Assembly (NCBI GenBank): GCA_003647035.1
Contig: QMMB01000246.1
Location: 1-5,596, forward strand
Direction of reading: 5' to 3'
DNA length: 5,596 bases
Origin: Deltaproteobacteria bacterium
GTDB lineage: Bacteria; Myxococcota_A; Polyangia; Polyangiales; Houyiibacteriaceae
In this document: one piece after another, positions 1 to 5,488 of the stretch
How the letters are laid out: every line of letters starts with the position of its first letter
How positions within the stretch are numbered: the first letter of the stretch is position 1
Made by a program: the position numbers and the translations under genes
The notes under the pieces: generated by a model
Seen by the model: the letters and a program-made list of their open reading frames with translations, nothing else
What the model was told of the DNA's origin: nothing
The model's database searches: none

Positions 1-370
1 CCTCGCCCCGGCCGGCGAAGGCGTCGATCAGCTCGGCGACGATCTTCTCGCAGAACTCCTCGCTCTGGCGCATCGCTCGTGGCGTGAAGCCCTTGGCCAC
101 CAGCCCGCGCTGCTTCGTGTGCTGGGCACCGTCCTGATGGATCATCGAAGGATCCGGTGGGATGTGCGGCCGGTTTCCTTCGGTTGAACAGAACTCCGCC
201 GGGTTCCTCGAGATCTCGACGATGTCGTCGTATCGGAATGCGTACCAGACCTCGTTGTGCTCATCCCAGTAGATGGGATCGTTCTCACGCAGGTACTCGT
301 ACATCTCCCACGGGTTGTCGTGAGTCTCGGGGGCGCACATATCGACGCCCCGGTATTTCAGATCAGGCAT
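1..370 (-). CDS. Cytochrome P450, N-terminal part (cut by window edge)
   Basis: Reading from ATG at 370 to the window edge gives 123 codons without a stop. The product resembles the N-terminus of soluble bacterial cytochrome P450s. An early helix reads NPWEMYEYLRENDPIYW (about residues 19-35), followed by the beta-1 strand region VWYAFRYDDIVEISRNP (41-57). The C-helix region DGAQHTKQRGLVAKGFTPR (80-98) matches the family pattern in which His84 and Arg88 (HxxxR) contact the haem propionates. There is no membrane anchor, as expected for a cytosolic bacterial P450. The I-helix, ExxR and Cys-ligand motifs lie outside the window, so activity cannot be judged. An in-frame GTG at 388 would add MSHNYV; neither start has a good Shine-Dalgarno, and I chose ATG. 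Family knowledge: such enzymes are monooxygenases needing a ferredoxin and reductase, neither seen here. The gene is divergent from the hydrolase gene at 450. Substrate unknown. Confidence 0.9.
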   Translation of the reverse strand, partial: MPDLKYRGVDMCAPETHDNPWEMYEYLRENDPIYWDEHNEVWYAFRYDDIVEISRNPAEFCSTEGNRPHIPPDPSMIHQDGAQHTKQRGLVAKGFTPRAMRQSEEFCEKIVAELIDAFAGRGE

Positions 371-449
371 GACGTAGTTATGGCTCACGATGTCACGTCG
401 AGATGGAGCTTATTGCACTCTGGGACGATGTGGTACCCCTGCAGGGGCC
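371..449. promoter_or_regulatory. Short divergent intergenic region between P450 and hydrolase genes
   Basis: These 79 nt separate the P450 start and the chosen hydrolase start, so both promoters should lie here or inside the genes. No convincing -35/-10 pair is visible on either strand. Two 5-bp inverted arms, GACGT (371-375) and ACGTC (395-399), are 19 nt apart and too weak to call an operator. The right end holds the hairpin listed separately. Confidence 0.35.
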
Positions 450-450
450 A
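431..450 (+). promoter_or_regulatory. GC-rich hairpin over the ribosome binding site and start codon of the hydrolase gene
   Basis: TGG (431-433), a TA bulge, CCCC (436-439), a TGCA loop (440-443), GGGG (444-447) and CCA (448-450) can fold into a seven-pair stem. The inner 12 bp are a perfect palindrome around TGCA. The only Shine-Dalgarno-like stretch, AGGGG (443-447), ends 2 nt before the ATG at 450, and both it and the A of the ATG are paired in the stem. Folding would be expected to reduce translation initiation. The pairing is seen in the sequence; the regulatory effect is inference. It matters only if translation starts at 450 and the transcript covers 431. Confidence 0.4.
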
Positions 451-1232
451 TGCGTCCACACATCATCCACGTCGCAGACGACTTTTGGAACATCCGAGGG
501 TCGTTCAAGCTCGGTGGTGTCGTCGATATTGGCACGCAAGCGTCGTTGGTGCGGCGAGGCAACGGCAAATTCGTCTTTCTCGACTCCTACACGTTGAGCG
601 ATGCGGTCGAGCAAGAGGTTGTCGAGCTGACTAACGATGGCCGGGACGTCGAGGCGATCCTCAACGTGCATCCCTTCCACACGGTCTTCGCGCGCAAGAT
701 GCATGAGCGGTTTCCTCACGCGAAGCTCTATGGGACCGCGCGTCACGTATCGCGGTTCCCCGAGCTCCCCTGGGAGGCGATTCGGACCGAGGACGTCGCG
801 CTGCACACCATGTACGCTGGTGACTTTGAGTTCTCGGTGCCGCGCGGAGTCGACTTCATCTCTGCCAACGAGAATGTTCATTTCTCCTCCGTGCTGGTCT
901 TGCATCGCGCCTCGAAGACCATTCATGTAGACGACACGCTCATGTACGTCCGTTTCCCTCGTTTGATGCGCACGGTCGGGCTGCCCGACGCGATGAGTTT
1001 CCATCCCACGCTCGCGAAGGCTCTCGAGAAGAGGGCGGGCGCTGCGAGCGACTTCCGAGACTGGGCGGAGGAGCTGGCTGAGCGCTGCCGGGGCGCCGAG
1101 AGCCTGTGTGCCGCACACACGGCCGCACTCACGGCGCCGAAGAAGCGGGGGGCCACGATTCAGGATCGCCTCGTTGCCGCGCTCGGGAAGGTAGGGGGCA
1201 AGCTGACCGTGCACGAACGGAAGTACGGGTAG
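450..1232 (+). CDS. Degenerate metallo-beta-lactamase-fold-like hydrolase (260 aa)
   Basis: The protein looks like a divergent metallo-beta-lactamase-fold or DUF4336-like protein, cytosolic, with no signal peptide. Visible blocks are an N-terminal beta-rich part ending in FVFLDSYTL (41-49), then ILNVHPFHTVF (70-80) where the family usually has HxHxDH, then FPHAKLYGTARH (88-99). A later NVHFSSVLVLH (142-152) is followed by TIHVDDTL (157-164), which resembles the 'GD' metal-ligand strand, and then LCAAHTAAL (219-227). Candidate metal ligands are His74, His77, His144, Asp161/162 and His223. The canonical HxHxDH is absent, so metal content and activity are uncertain. The frame is open from ATG 390, which would add 20 residues; I prefer ATG 450 because family-like sequence begins there and 390 has no Shine-Dalgarno. 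The gene is divergent from the P450, suggesting a shared pathway, and its stop lies 9 nt from the convergent dehydrogenase stop. Family assignment is moderate; substrate unknown. Confidence 0.6.
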   Translation: MRPHIIHVADDFWNIRGSFKLGGVVDIGTQASLVRRGNGKFVFLDSYTLSDAVEQEVVELTNDGRDVEAILNVHPFHTVFARKMHERFPHAKLYGTARHVSRFPELPWEAIRTEDVALHTMYAGDFEFSVPRGVDFISANENVHFSSVLVLHRASKTIHVDDTLMYVRFPRLMRTVGLPDAMSFHPTLAKALEKRAGAASDFRDWAEELAERCRGAESLCAAHTAALTAPKKRGATIQDRLVAALGKVGGKLTVHERKYG

Positions 1233-1241
1233 CCCGGGTCT

Positions 1242-2258
1242 CTACAGCATTCTCCCCAACGGAAGGTCGAGCGGCGAGACGAGGCCGGGCTTGGCCTCGC
1301 ACACAAAGGGGATGGCATTGATGGCCTTGGTGCCGGTCGACCAGGTTCCGATCACGTCTTCGTCGGCGTAGATTTCGTGGGTGAGTCGGCTGCCGGGGGT
1401 GCCTTTGATGTCGATCTCCAGCCAGCCGTGCCTAGGACCGTCGGCCAACCAGGATTCCCGCACGTACTCACTGCCCAAGAGGAAGCGGAGCTCGATGGTC
1501 GCGACTGGTTTGTCGCCTTGCGTCGTCGATGCCTTCAGGAGCAGCCCGGCCATCGTTCCCTTTTTGACGACTATCTTGTCTTCGTAGTCCTGGGTGGCCG
1601 GTTCGAACTGGTATGCGAAAGCCGTCCCATCATGGGGGAGTCCAAGCTCTTCGCAAAGCAGATCGGTGATCTCGTGGAGGCTTCTTGCGAAGATGCCGTA
1701 GGCTCCGCGCTCACCGCCCGAGAGCTCCTCTTCCGACTTCCCGAAACCAAACATCTGCAGGAACACCTCACTCAGAGATGCCTGAGGCTCGCAGGTCTTG
1801 ATGTAGATCGAGTCGACGTCGGTGCAGATCGATGAGGCGAGCAGCGCGAGCTCGTAGCTCAAGCCCGGGTTGAGGCCAGTGCCGTACAGCGAGGACTGAC
1901 CGGTTTCGCACGCGTCGAGGATGGCGCTGTAGCACGAACGCTTTTTTGGGTTCCAACCTGCGATGATGCTGATGACGTTCTTGCCACTTGCAAGAATCGG
2001 GATGATCTCGTTGTACCGTTCGGTCGGCGGGTTGTAGAGCACGCAGTCGGCGTCTACCGCGAGGATCTCGTCCATGTTGTTGGTTGCGCGCACTCCGAGC
2101 GGTCCGATGCCGGCGATCTCCCCCGCATCGACGCCGTCCTTCTCTTCGTGGTGAACGTATGCGCCGACGAGCTCCATCGAAGGGGATGCAGCGATGACGC
2201 GGATCTGGTGCCTTGCGATCTCGCCTGTGTACCACTGAATGATCTTGAGCTTCTTCAT
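1242..2258 (-). CDS. NAD(P)-dependent dehydrogenase, dihydrodipicolinate-reductase-like (338 aa)
   Basis: This is a member of the family often annotated 'dihydrodipicolinate reductase' or 'NAD(P)H-dependent amine dehydrogenase', common in mycobacterial and catabolic gene clusters and related to 2,4-diaminopentanoate dehydrogenase rather than true lysine-pathway DapB. The N-terminus (4-34) has the Rossmann-type pattern IIQWYTGEIARHQIRVI and MELVGAYV. It is followed by GEIAGIGPLGVRATNNMDEIL (46-66), the strand ADCVLYNPP (70-78), a cofactor-side GKNVISI (92-98) and the signature YGTGLNPGLSYE (125-136). The C-terminus has KAINAIPFVCEAKPGL (311-326) and DLPLG (331-335), also family-typical. Usual family members have QWATGxxG; here it is QWYTGEIA, so the glycine motif is slightly altered. 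Start: ATG 2258, preceded by AAGGAGG with 11 nt spacing; the reading frame stays open further upstream, but that part only shadows the aldehyde dehydrogenase gene. It is last in the minus-strand operon. Substrate unknown. Confidence 0.82.
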   Translation of the reverse strand: MKKLKIIQWYTGEIARHQIRVIAASPSMELVGAYVHHEEKDGVDAGEIAGIGPLGVRATNNMDEILAVDADCVLYNPPTERYNEIIPILASGKNVISIIAGWNPKKRSCYSAILDACETGQSSLYGTGLNPGLSYELALLASSICTDVDSIYIKTCEPQASLSEVFLQMFGFGKSEEELSGGERGAYGIFARSLHEITDLLCEELGLPHDGTAFAYQFEPATQDYEDKIVVKKGTMAGLLLKASTTQGDKPVATIELRFLLGSEYVRESWLADGPRHGWLEIDIKGTPGSRLTHEIYADEDVIGTWSTGTKAINAIPFVCEAKPGLVSPLDLPLGRML

Positions 2259-2269
2259 GGACGCGCTTG

Positions 2270-2276
2270 CCTCCTT
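2270..2276 (-). promoter_or_regulatory. Strong Shine-Dalgarno of the dehydrogenase gene
   Basis: AAGGAGG on the minus strand lies in the 20-nt gap after the aldehyde dehydrogenase stop (TGA at 2281-2279) and 11 nt before ATG 2258. It is the best ribosome binding site in the window and fixes this start over upstream in-frame codons inside the aldehyde dehydrogenase gene. Confidence 0.75.
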
Positions 2277-2278
2277 CG

Positions 2279-3688
2279 TCACTTCCTGATGATGTGCGCT
2301 AGAGCCTTGTCGGCGCGATCCCCGTAGGGAGGAACCGTGCCAGAGAGCCGCTGAAGGTTGAGCCGGCTCTGTTTGAAGACCGCCCGCGCGTGGCTGAAGC
2401 TCTTGAACCCGTTGAACCCCCGATAGTGGCCCATGCCCGAGTTGCCGACGCCCCCGAAGGGCAGATCCTCGATGCTCGCGTGGAGCATCACATCGTTGAC
2501 GCAGACGCCTCCGGACACGGTGTGATCGAGCAACTGGCGCTGAGTCGCTTTGTCTCGGCTGAAGATGTAGAGCCCGAGGGGGCGAGGGTGTGCATTGATG
2601 TAGGCGATGCACTCTTCGAGGCGCTCGTACGTCTTGATCACCAGCAGCGGCCCGAAGATCTCCTCCTGCATGATCTTCAGGTCGTCGCCCGCGTCGACGA
2701 CGAAGGTGAAGGGGATCTTGTAGGCGCCCTCCTGCCCGCTGAACTGCTCGCCGGTGGGGTTGATCTCTCGGACGTCTACGCCAGCGGACCTCGCTTCTTC
2801 GACATAGGAGCGTAGTCGTTCGAGGTGGCGCTCATTGATCACCGAGCAGCAATCCACGTTGTCGAGCAGGGTAGGGAACATCTCGCTCGTCCATTTGGTG
2901 GCGTGCCGAACGAAGTCCTCGAGTTGGTCCTCGGCGACCATGATGTAGTCGGGTCCGAGACAAGCCTGCCCGGAGTTGAGGGCCTTGCCCGTCATGATTC
3001 GAACCGCGGCATCTTCGAGGTCCGCGTCTCGTGCAATGATGACGGGAGACTTTCCGCCGAGTTCGAGGGTGACTGGTGTGAGGTTCTCCGAGGCGGCCCG
3101 CATCACGAGCTTGCCGACAGCCGGAGAGCCAGTGAAGCACAAGTGATCGAACGGAAGCGAAGAGAAGGCTGCGCCCACCTCCGGCCCGCCCGTGACGCAA
3201 GCGACCTCCGTCTCGTCGAACGCGCGCGCCACCAAGTCCGCAATTCGTGCGGCCGTCGCCGGCGCTACTTCCGAGAGCTTGATGATCACTCGGTTGCCCG
3301 CAGCAAGCGCCCCCGCCAACGGTGAAAAGGTGGTGTTGATGGGGAAGTTCCAAGTGCCGAGGATGCCGACGACGCCTTTGGGCTGATACTCTACCCTTGC
3401 TTTGGCGCCCACGAGCGCGAGGGGCAGGGGGACTTTGCGCTTGTCCCGCTTCATCCAGCGCCGGACACGCTTCTTGGCGTGCTTCAAGCTCTCCAAGGTG
3501 GCGTACAGCTCCATGAGCGTTTGATGACGCGAGCGATTGCCGAAGTCCTGATCGAGTGCGTCGGGGATCGCATCTCGGTTGTCGTGGAGGAGCGAGATGG
3601 CGCGATCCAGGCGATCGACACGCGCCTCGGCGCTAACGAAGCCCTCGGCGACAAAGGCATCTCTCTGTTTTTGCAGCAGGGCCTTCAT
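2279..3688 (-). CDS. Aldehyde dehydrogenase, coniferyl-aldehyde-dehydrogenase-like (469 aa)
   Basis: An NAD(P)-dependent aldehyde dehydrogenase oxidising an aldehyde to its acid in the cytosol. Positions below count from the GTG at 3691, one residue more than from the chosen start. Seen in order: the Asn-containing oxyanion motif GTWNFPINTTFSPLAGALAA (112-131), cofactor lysine in VIIKLSEVAP (135-144), FTGSPAVGK (186-194), general base Glu210 in TLELGGKSP, nucleophile Cys244 in GQACLGPDYI, EEIFGPLLVI (343-352), and the C-terminal PFGGVGNSGMGHYRGFNGFKSFSH (411-434). All catalytic residues are present. The length and the PFGGVGxSGMGxYxG end fit the class-3/coniferyl aldehyde dehydrogenase branch, whose members act on aryl or medium-chain aldehydes. 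The start is ATG 3688 because its A is also the last base of the upstream TGA (TGATG), typical of translational coupling; a GTG at 3691 is the alternative. No good Shine-Dalgarno is seen, consistent with coupling. Exact substrate unknown. Confidence 0.93.
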   Translation of the reverse strand: MKALLQKQRDAFVAEGFVSAEARVDRLDRAISLLHDNRDAIPDALDQDFGNRSRHQTLMELYATLESLKHAKKRVRRWMKRDKRKVPLPLALVGAKARVEYQPKGVVGILGTWNFPINTTFSPLAGALAAGNRVIIKLSEVAPATAARIADLVARAFDETEVACVTGGPEVGAAFSSLPFDHLCFTGSPAVGKLVMRAASENLTPVTLELGGKSPVIIARDADLEDAAVRIMTGKALNSGQACLGPDYIMVAEDQLEDFVRHATKWTSEMFPTLLDNVDCCSVINERHLERLRSYVEEARSAGVDVREINPTGEQFSGQEGAYKIPFTFVVDAGDDLKIMQEEIFGPLLVIKTYERLEECIAYINAHPRPLGLYIFSRDKATQRQLLDHTVSGGVCVNDVMLHASIEDLPFGGVGNSGMGHYRGFNGFKSFSHARAVFKQSRLNLQRLSGTVPPYGDRADKALAHIIRK

Positions 3689-4620
3689 CACTGCGTCGGC
3701 TCGGGGTTCTCGCGTTCCAGAATGCTCTGGGTGCGTGTCCGTAAACGCTCGTCGCTCTTGCCGAGCTTGGAGAGGATCCAGAAGCGATGACGTTTGTAGA
3801 TGTGGTCCATCCGGTAGGCGTAGTGCGGCGCCCAGCCGGCATCCGACTCGACGCAGACGACTTTCAGATCGGGATGGCGGTCAAAGACACCCGAATAGAC
3901 CAACATTCCCAAGATGTCCTGGCAGCTGCGAACGACATTCAGTAGCGCGTTGATCTTGGGTCCGCGGTGGCCACCGTACGCGCGGTTGGTCAGGATGTGG
4001 AAGCAGAGCGGTAACTCCATCTCTACCGCGGCGGCCCACAGTCGGTCGTAGGACGGGTCGTCATAGTCGGCCTCGCCCGGCTGACCCGACATCATGACGC
4101 CTTTGAATCCCATCTTCTTGATGTCAGCCAATTCATCGACCGCGTCGGCGGCGTTCTTGACCGCTGCCTGACCCGACCCAAACAAGCGGTCCGGCGCGTG
4201 GCTGCAATACTCCTGTAGCCACCGGTTGTAGGCCGTCATGCAGGCGCGCCGGTAATCCAAGTCTTCATGGCCGCAGAGCTGCATGCCGACCGTGGCGAAG
4301 AGGAGCTCCGCCGCGACACCGTCGCGCGCCTGATCATTCAGGCGGTACGCTGGGTCCCAGCCCGAGCGATGGCAGTCTTCAAAGTCACGACCGTTGAAGG
4401 TCATCTGACTCGATTCTTCACCAGCCGCCGCGATCAGACTCATGGGGACAGTCATGTTGTCCTGACCGGGGAAGACGTAGAGATCGCCGCGTTTCTCGTC
4501 TCGCCGGATGAACGGCGCCCTGTCTCGGTAGGCGGGGTCGATGAACCGCTGGTAGCAGTCCGGCGGCTCGGTGACGTGCGAGTCTGCCGAGACGAAGCCG
4601 TAGTCGAAGTGCGTTTCCAT
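3688..4620 (-). CDS. Amidohydrolase family 2 protein, C-terminally short (310 aa)
   Basis: The protein belongs to the amidohydrolase_2 group (TIM-barrel metal-dependent hydrolases/decarboxylases related to ACMSD), of the subfamily frequent in steroid and aromatic catabolic clusters. Seen: N-terminal SADSHVTEPPDCY (11-23) with the DxHxxEP motif; ACMTAYNRWLQEYC (126-139); RLFGSGQAAV (145-154); MGFKGVMMSGQPG (170-182) followed by YDDPSYDRLWAAA; strand CFHI with His208; VYSGVFDRHPDLKVVCVESDAGWAP (241-265) with His249 and Glu258; and YRMDHIYKRHRFW (269-281). Relatives normally continue about 80 residues with a block ending in an (N/S)DFPHxxxTWP motif that carries the conserved active-site Asp. Here the protein instead ends in an unconserved charged tail (282-310). 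Start ATG 4620 has GAGG with 4 nt spacing; the frame is open to 4788 but that part looks like leader. It is first in the operon and shares TGATG with the aldehyde dehydrogenase. Activity is doubtful. Confidence 0.85.
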   Translation of the reverse strand: METHFDYGFVSADSHVTEPPDCYQRFIDPAYRDRAPFIRRDEKRGDLYVFPGQDNMTVPMSLIAAAGEESSQMTFNGRDFEDCHRSGWDPAYRLNDQARDGVAAELLFATVGMQLCGHEDLDYRRACMTAYNRWLQEYCSHAPDRLFGSGQAAVKNAADAVDELADIKKMGFKGVMMSGQPGEADYDDPSYDRLWAAAVEMELPLCFHILTNRAYGGHRGPKINALLNVVRSCQDILGMLVYSGVFDRHPDLKVVCVESDAGWAPHYAYRMDHIYKRHRFWILSKLGKSDERLRTRTQSILERENPEPTQ

Positions 4621-4624
4621 GATT

Positions 4625-4628
4625 CCTC
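4625..4628 (-). promoter_or_regulatory. Shine-Dalgarno of the amidohydrolase gene
   Basis: GAGG on the minus strand lies 4 nt before ATG 4620. It supports this start rather than the in-frame extension to 4788, whose added 56 residues do not look like amidohydrolase sequence. Confidence 0.55.
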
Positions 4629-4698
4629 GTTGCGCAGGTGGGGGGCCCGCACATGTTCGCGATGAGGTTACTACGCACGCGCGACGCCGCGTCGGGTT

Positions 4699-4738
4699 AT
4701 TGGCATTGGCTATCCAAGTATTCACGCGAATTATAGTT
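4699..4738 (+). repeat. 40-bp element, copy A (over the operon promoter)
   Basis: This copy matches copy B at 5445-5484 without gaps at 27 of 40 positions by eye. The match includes ATTGGCATTG at the left end and AATTAT followed by GTT at the right, with TAT and ATT conserved between at the same spacing. Copy A contains the inverted pair TTGG-CTAT-CCAA (4706-4717), not kept in B. Its right end covers the -10 box of the minus-strand operon promoter. It may be a shared regulator site; see findings. Confidence 0.55.
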
Positions 4739-4757
4739 GGAGCGGATTCAGGCCCAA
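4730..4757 (-). promoter_or_regulatory. Sigma-70-like promoter of the amidohydrolase operon
   Basis: On the minus strand a perfect TATAAT (4735-4730) is preceded after 16 nt by TTGGGC (4757-4752), a weak -35 box that keeps the TTG. Transcription would start near 4723, leaving a leader of about 100 nt before ATG 4620. A perfect -10 box is unusual in this GC-rich sequence. The weak -35 suggests dependence on an activator. Confidence 0.5.
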
Positions 4758-4771
4758 CTGGCTGGTTTAGA

Positions 4772-4800
4772 TCGTTTTGGCGCATCACGCGTCCAAACGA
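4772..4800. repeat. Long inverted repeat, candidate operator
   Basis: The 12-nt arms TCGTTTTGGCGC (4772-4783) and GCGTCCAAACGA (4789-4800) flank the 5-nt centre ATCAC; 10 of 12 positions pair. The centre (4786) is about 63 bp upstream of the predicted operon transcription start and 29 bp beyond its -35 box, where LysR-type activators commonly have their recognition site. There is no T-N11-A pattern on the axis, so another regulator family is also possible. No T-run follows, so it is not a terminator. Confidence 0.5.
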
Positions 4801-4943
4801 ATATGGTCACAGATTCAAAGCTTCACCTTCGCATTGCATCCCCTTGCGCCCGAGACCTCGTGTCCTTAGGTTCCCTAGTAGTCGGGGCGTGGCGCATTGC
4901 CCGCCCTGTGAACCCGCTCGGGAGCGAACAGCCTCGGGCCGTT

Positions 4944-4948
4944 AGGAG
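4944..4948 (+). promoter_or_regulatory. Shine-Dalgarno of the LTXXQ-protein gene
   Basis: AGGAG followed by a 6-nt spacer (TACAAA) precedes ATG 4955. This near-ideal arrangement fixes the start, so the missing signal peptide is not a mis-called N-terminus. Confidence 0.7.
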
Positions 4949-4954
4949 TACAAA

Positions 4955-5428
4955 ATGCATCCAGGTTTCTATCATCGATGGAAGCGATCTCAGGAAGATC
5001 GCGGCGGCGAAGAACGGGCTACGGCCTGCGGACGAGGCGGCTGGCGACGGCGTGAGCAATCGCACGGTCGTTCCGCGTATCAGGCGTCCAGCTTTGGGGT
5101 TCGGAGGCCCCTCCGCTATATGGCGCACAAACTCGATCTGGACGACGAGCAGATCGACACGTTGGCGGGCATCCTCAACGTGCTCAAGACTGAGCGAGCG
5201 CAGGCCCGGCTCGATGAGCAGCGTAGCCTTGCCGGCATTGCCGACGCTGTGGCCGCAGAAGACTTCAACCACGCGGCAGCGGCCGAAGCGCTGGGCGCGC
5301 GTGTGGAGGCGGCCGAACGTCTCAAGGAGGAAGTCCTGACCACGTTGCAAAAGACCCACGAAATGTTGGATCCGGAGCAACGCAAGCGCCTGGCGTACCT
5401 GCTGCGTTCCGGTCAGCTCACCATCTAA
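4955..5428 (+). CDS. Spy/CpxP-like LTXXQ-motif protein without signal peptide (157 aa)
   Basis: The C-terminal two thirds is a helical domain like those annotated as Spy/CpxP-family chaperone or periplasmic metal sensor. It starts at FGVRRPLRYMAHKLDLDDEQ (47-66) and ends LDPEQRKRLAYLLRSGQLTI (138-157). Two LTXXQ-like motifs, LDDEQ (62-66) and LDPEQ (138-142), bracket a charged, alanine-rich helical hairpin (67-135) rich in Glu and Arg. Residues 1-46 are basic and Gly/Arg-rich with a single Cys25, and begin MHPGFYHRWKR; I see no hydrophobic stretch that could be a signal peptide or membrane segment. From memory, close relatives with this MHPGF start and a final LRxGxL motif occur in Myxococcota and other proteobacteria; they are uncharacterised. 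Known Spy and CpxP are periplasmic, so the function here is unclear and cytosolic location is likely. It lies 60 nt before the LysR gene on the same strand. Confidence 0.7.
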   Translation: MHPGFYHRWKRSQEDRGGEERATACGRGGWRRREQSHGRSAYQASSFGVRRPLRYMAHKLDLDDEQIDTLAGILNVLKTERAQARLDEQRSLAGIADAVAAEDFNHAAAAEALGARVEAAERLKEEVLTTLQKTHEMLDPEQRKRLAYLLRSGQLTI

Positions 5429-5444
5429 CCCTCGTTTGGGGTCC

Positions 5445-5484
5445 ATTGGCATTGATTATGGGGCCATTAGCTCAAATTATGGTT
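5445..5484 (+). repeat. 40-bp element, copy B (upstream of the LysR gene)
   Basis: Second copy of the element at 4699-4738, in the same orientation, filling most of the 60-nt gap between the LTXXQ gene and the LysR gene and ending 4 nt before ATG 5489. It also contains ATGG-GG-CCAT (5458-5467) as a short inverted pair. Its position fits an autoregulatory site of the LysR gene. Confidence 0.55.
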
Positions 5485-5488
5485 CCTG

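Larger units (their letters stand above)
4621..4954. promoter_or_regulatory. 334-nt divergent regulatory region between the operon and the LTXXQ gene
   Basis: No credible gene is seen here; the open frames (on minus to 4788, on plus from 4737) extend real genes and show no family resemblance. From the left it holds the operon Shine-Dalgarno, a GC-rich leader of about 100 nt, the 40-bp repeated element, a minus-strand promoter and a long inverted repeat. The right half (4801-4954) holds the upstream region of the LTXXQ gene, with no convincing plus-strand promoter; TTGGCG near 4777 with GAATAT near 4799 is a weak candidate. A small inverted pair TAGG/CCTA sits near 4866-4876. Base composition around 4695-4830 is clearly more AT-rich than the flanking genes. 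Confidence 0.6.

Noticed and set aside
393..1214. Long minus-strand open frame opposite the hydrolase gene
   Set aside because: It lacks any recognisable family motif, is Arg-rich as typical for antisense frames in GC-rich DNA, and the plus strand carries the better-supported gene.
1225..1245. Possible bidirectional terminator between convergent genes (around CCCGGG)
   Set aside because: Only a 6-bp palindrome is present, with no stable stem or T-run.
2259..2612. 118-codon upstream extension of the dehydrogenase frame
   Set aside because: It overlaps the conserved C-terminus of the aldehyde dehydrogenase in another frame, is Arg/Ser-rich without homology, and a strong Shine-Dalgarno fixes the start at 2258.
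4621..4788. N-terminal extension of the amidohydrolase to 4788
   Set aside because: It would place the perfect -10 box and repeated element inside coding sequence, and the added residues do not resemble the family; ATG 4620 has its own GAGG.
4737..5339. 200-codon plus-strand open frame across the intergenic region and the LTXXQ gene
   Set aside because: It has no family motifs, no Shine-Dalgarno, and is out of frame with the well-supported gene at 4955.
4823..5452. 209-codon minus-strand open frame opposite the LTXXQ gene
   Set aside because: It is an antisense shadow without recognisable motifs; the plus strand shows both LTXXQ motifs and an ideal ribosome site.
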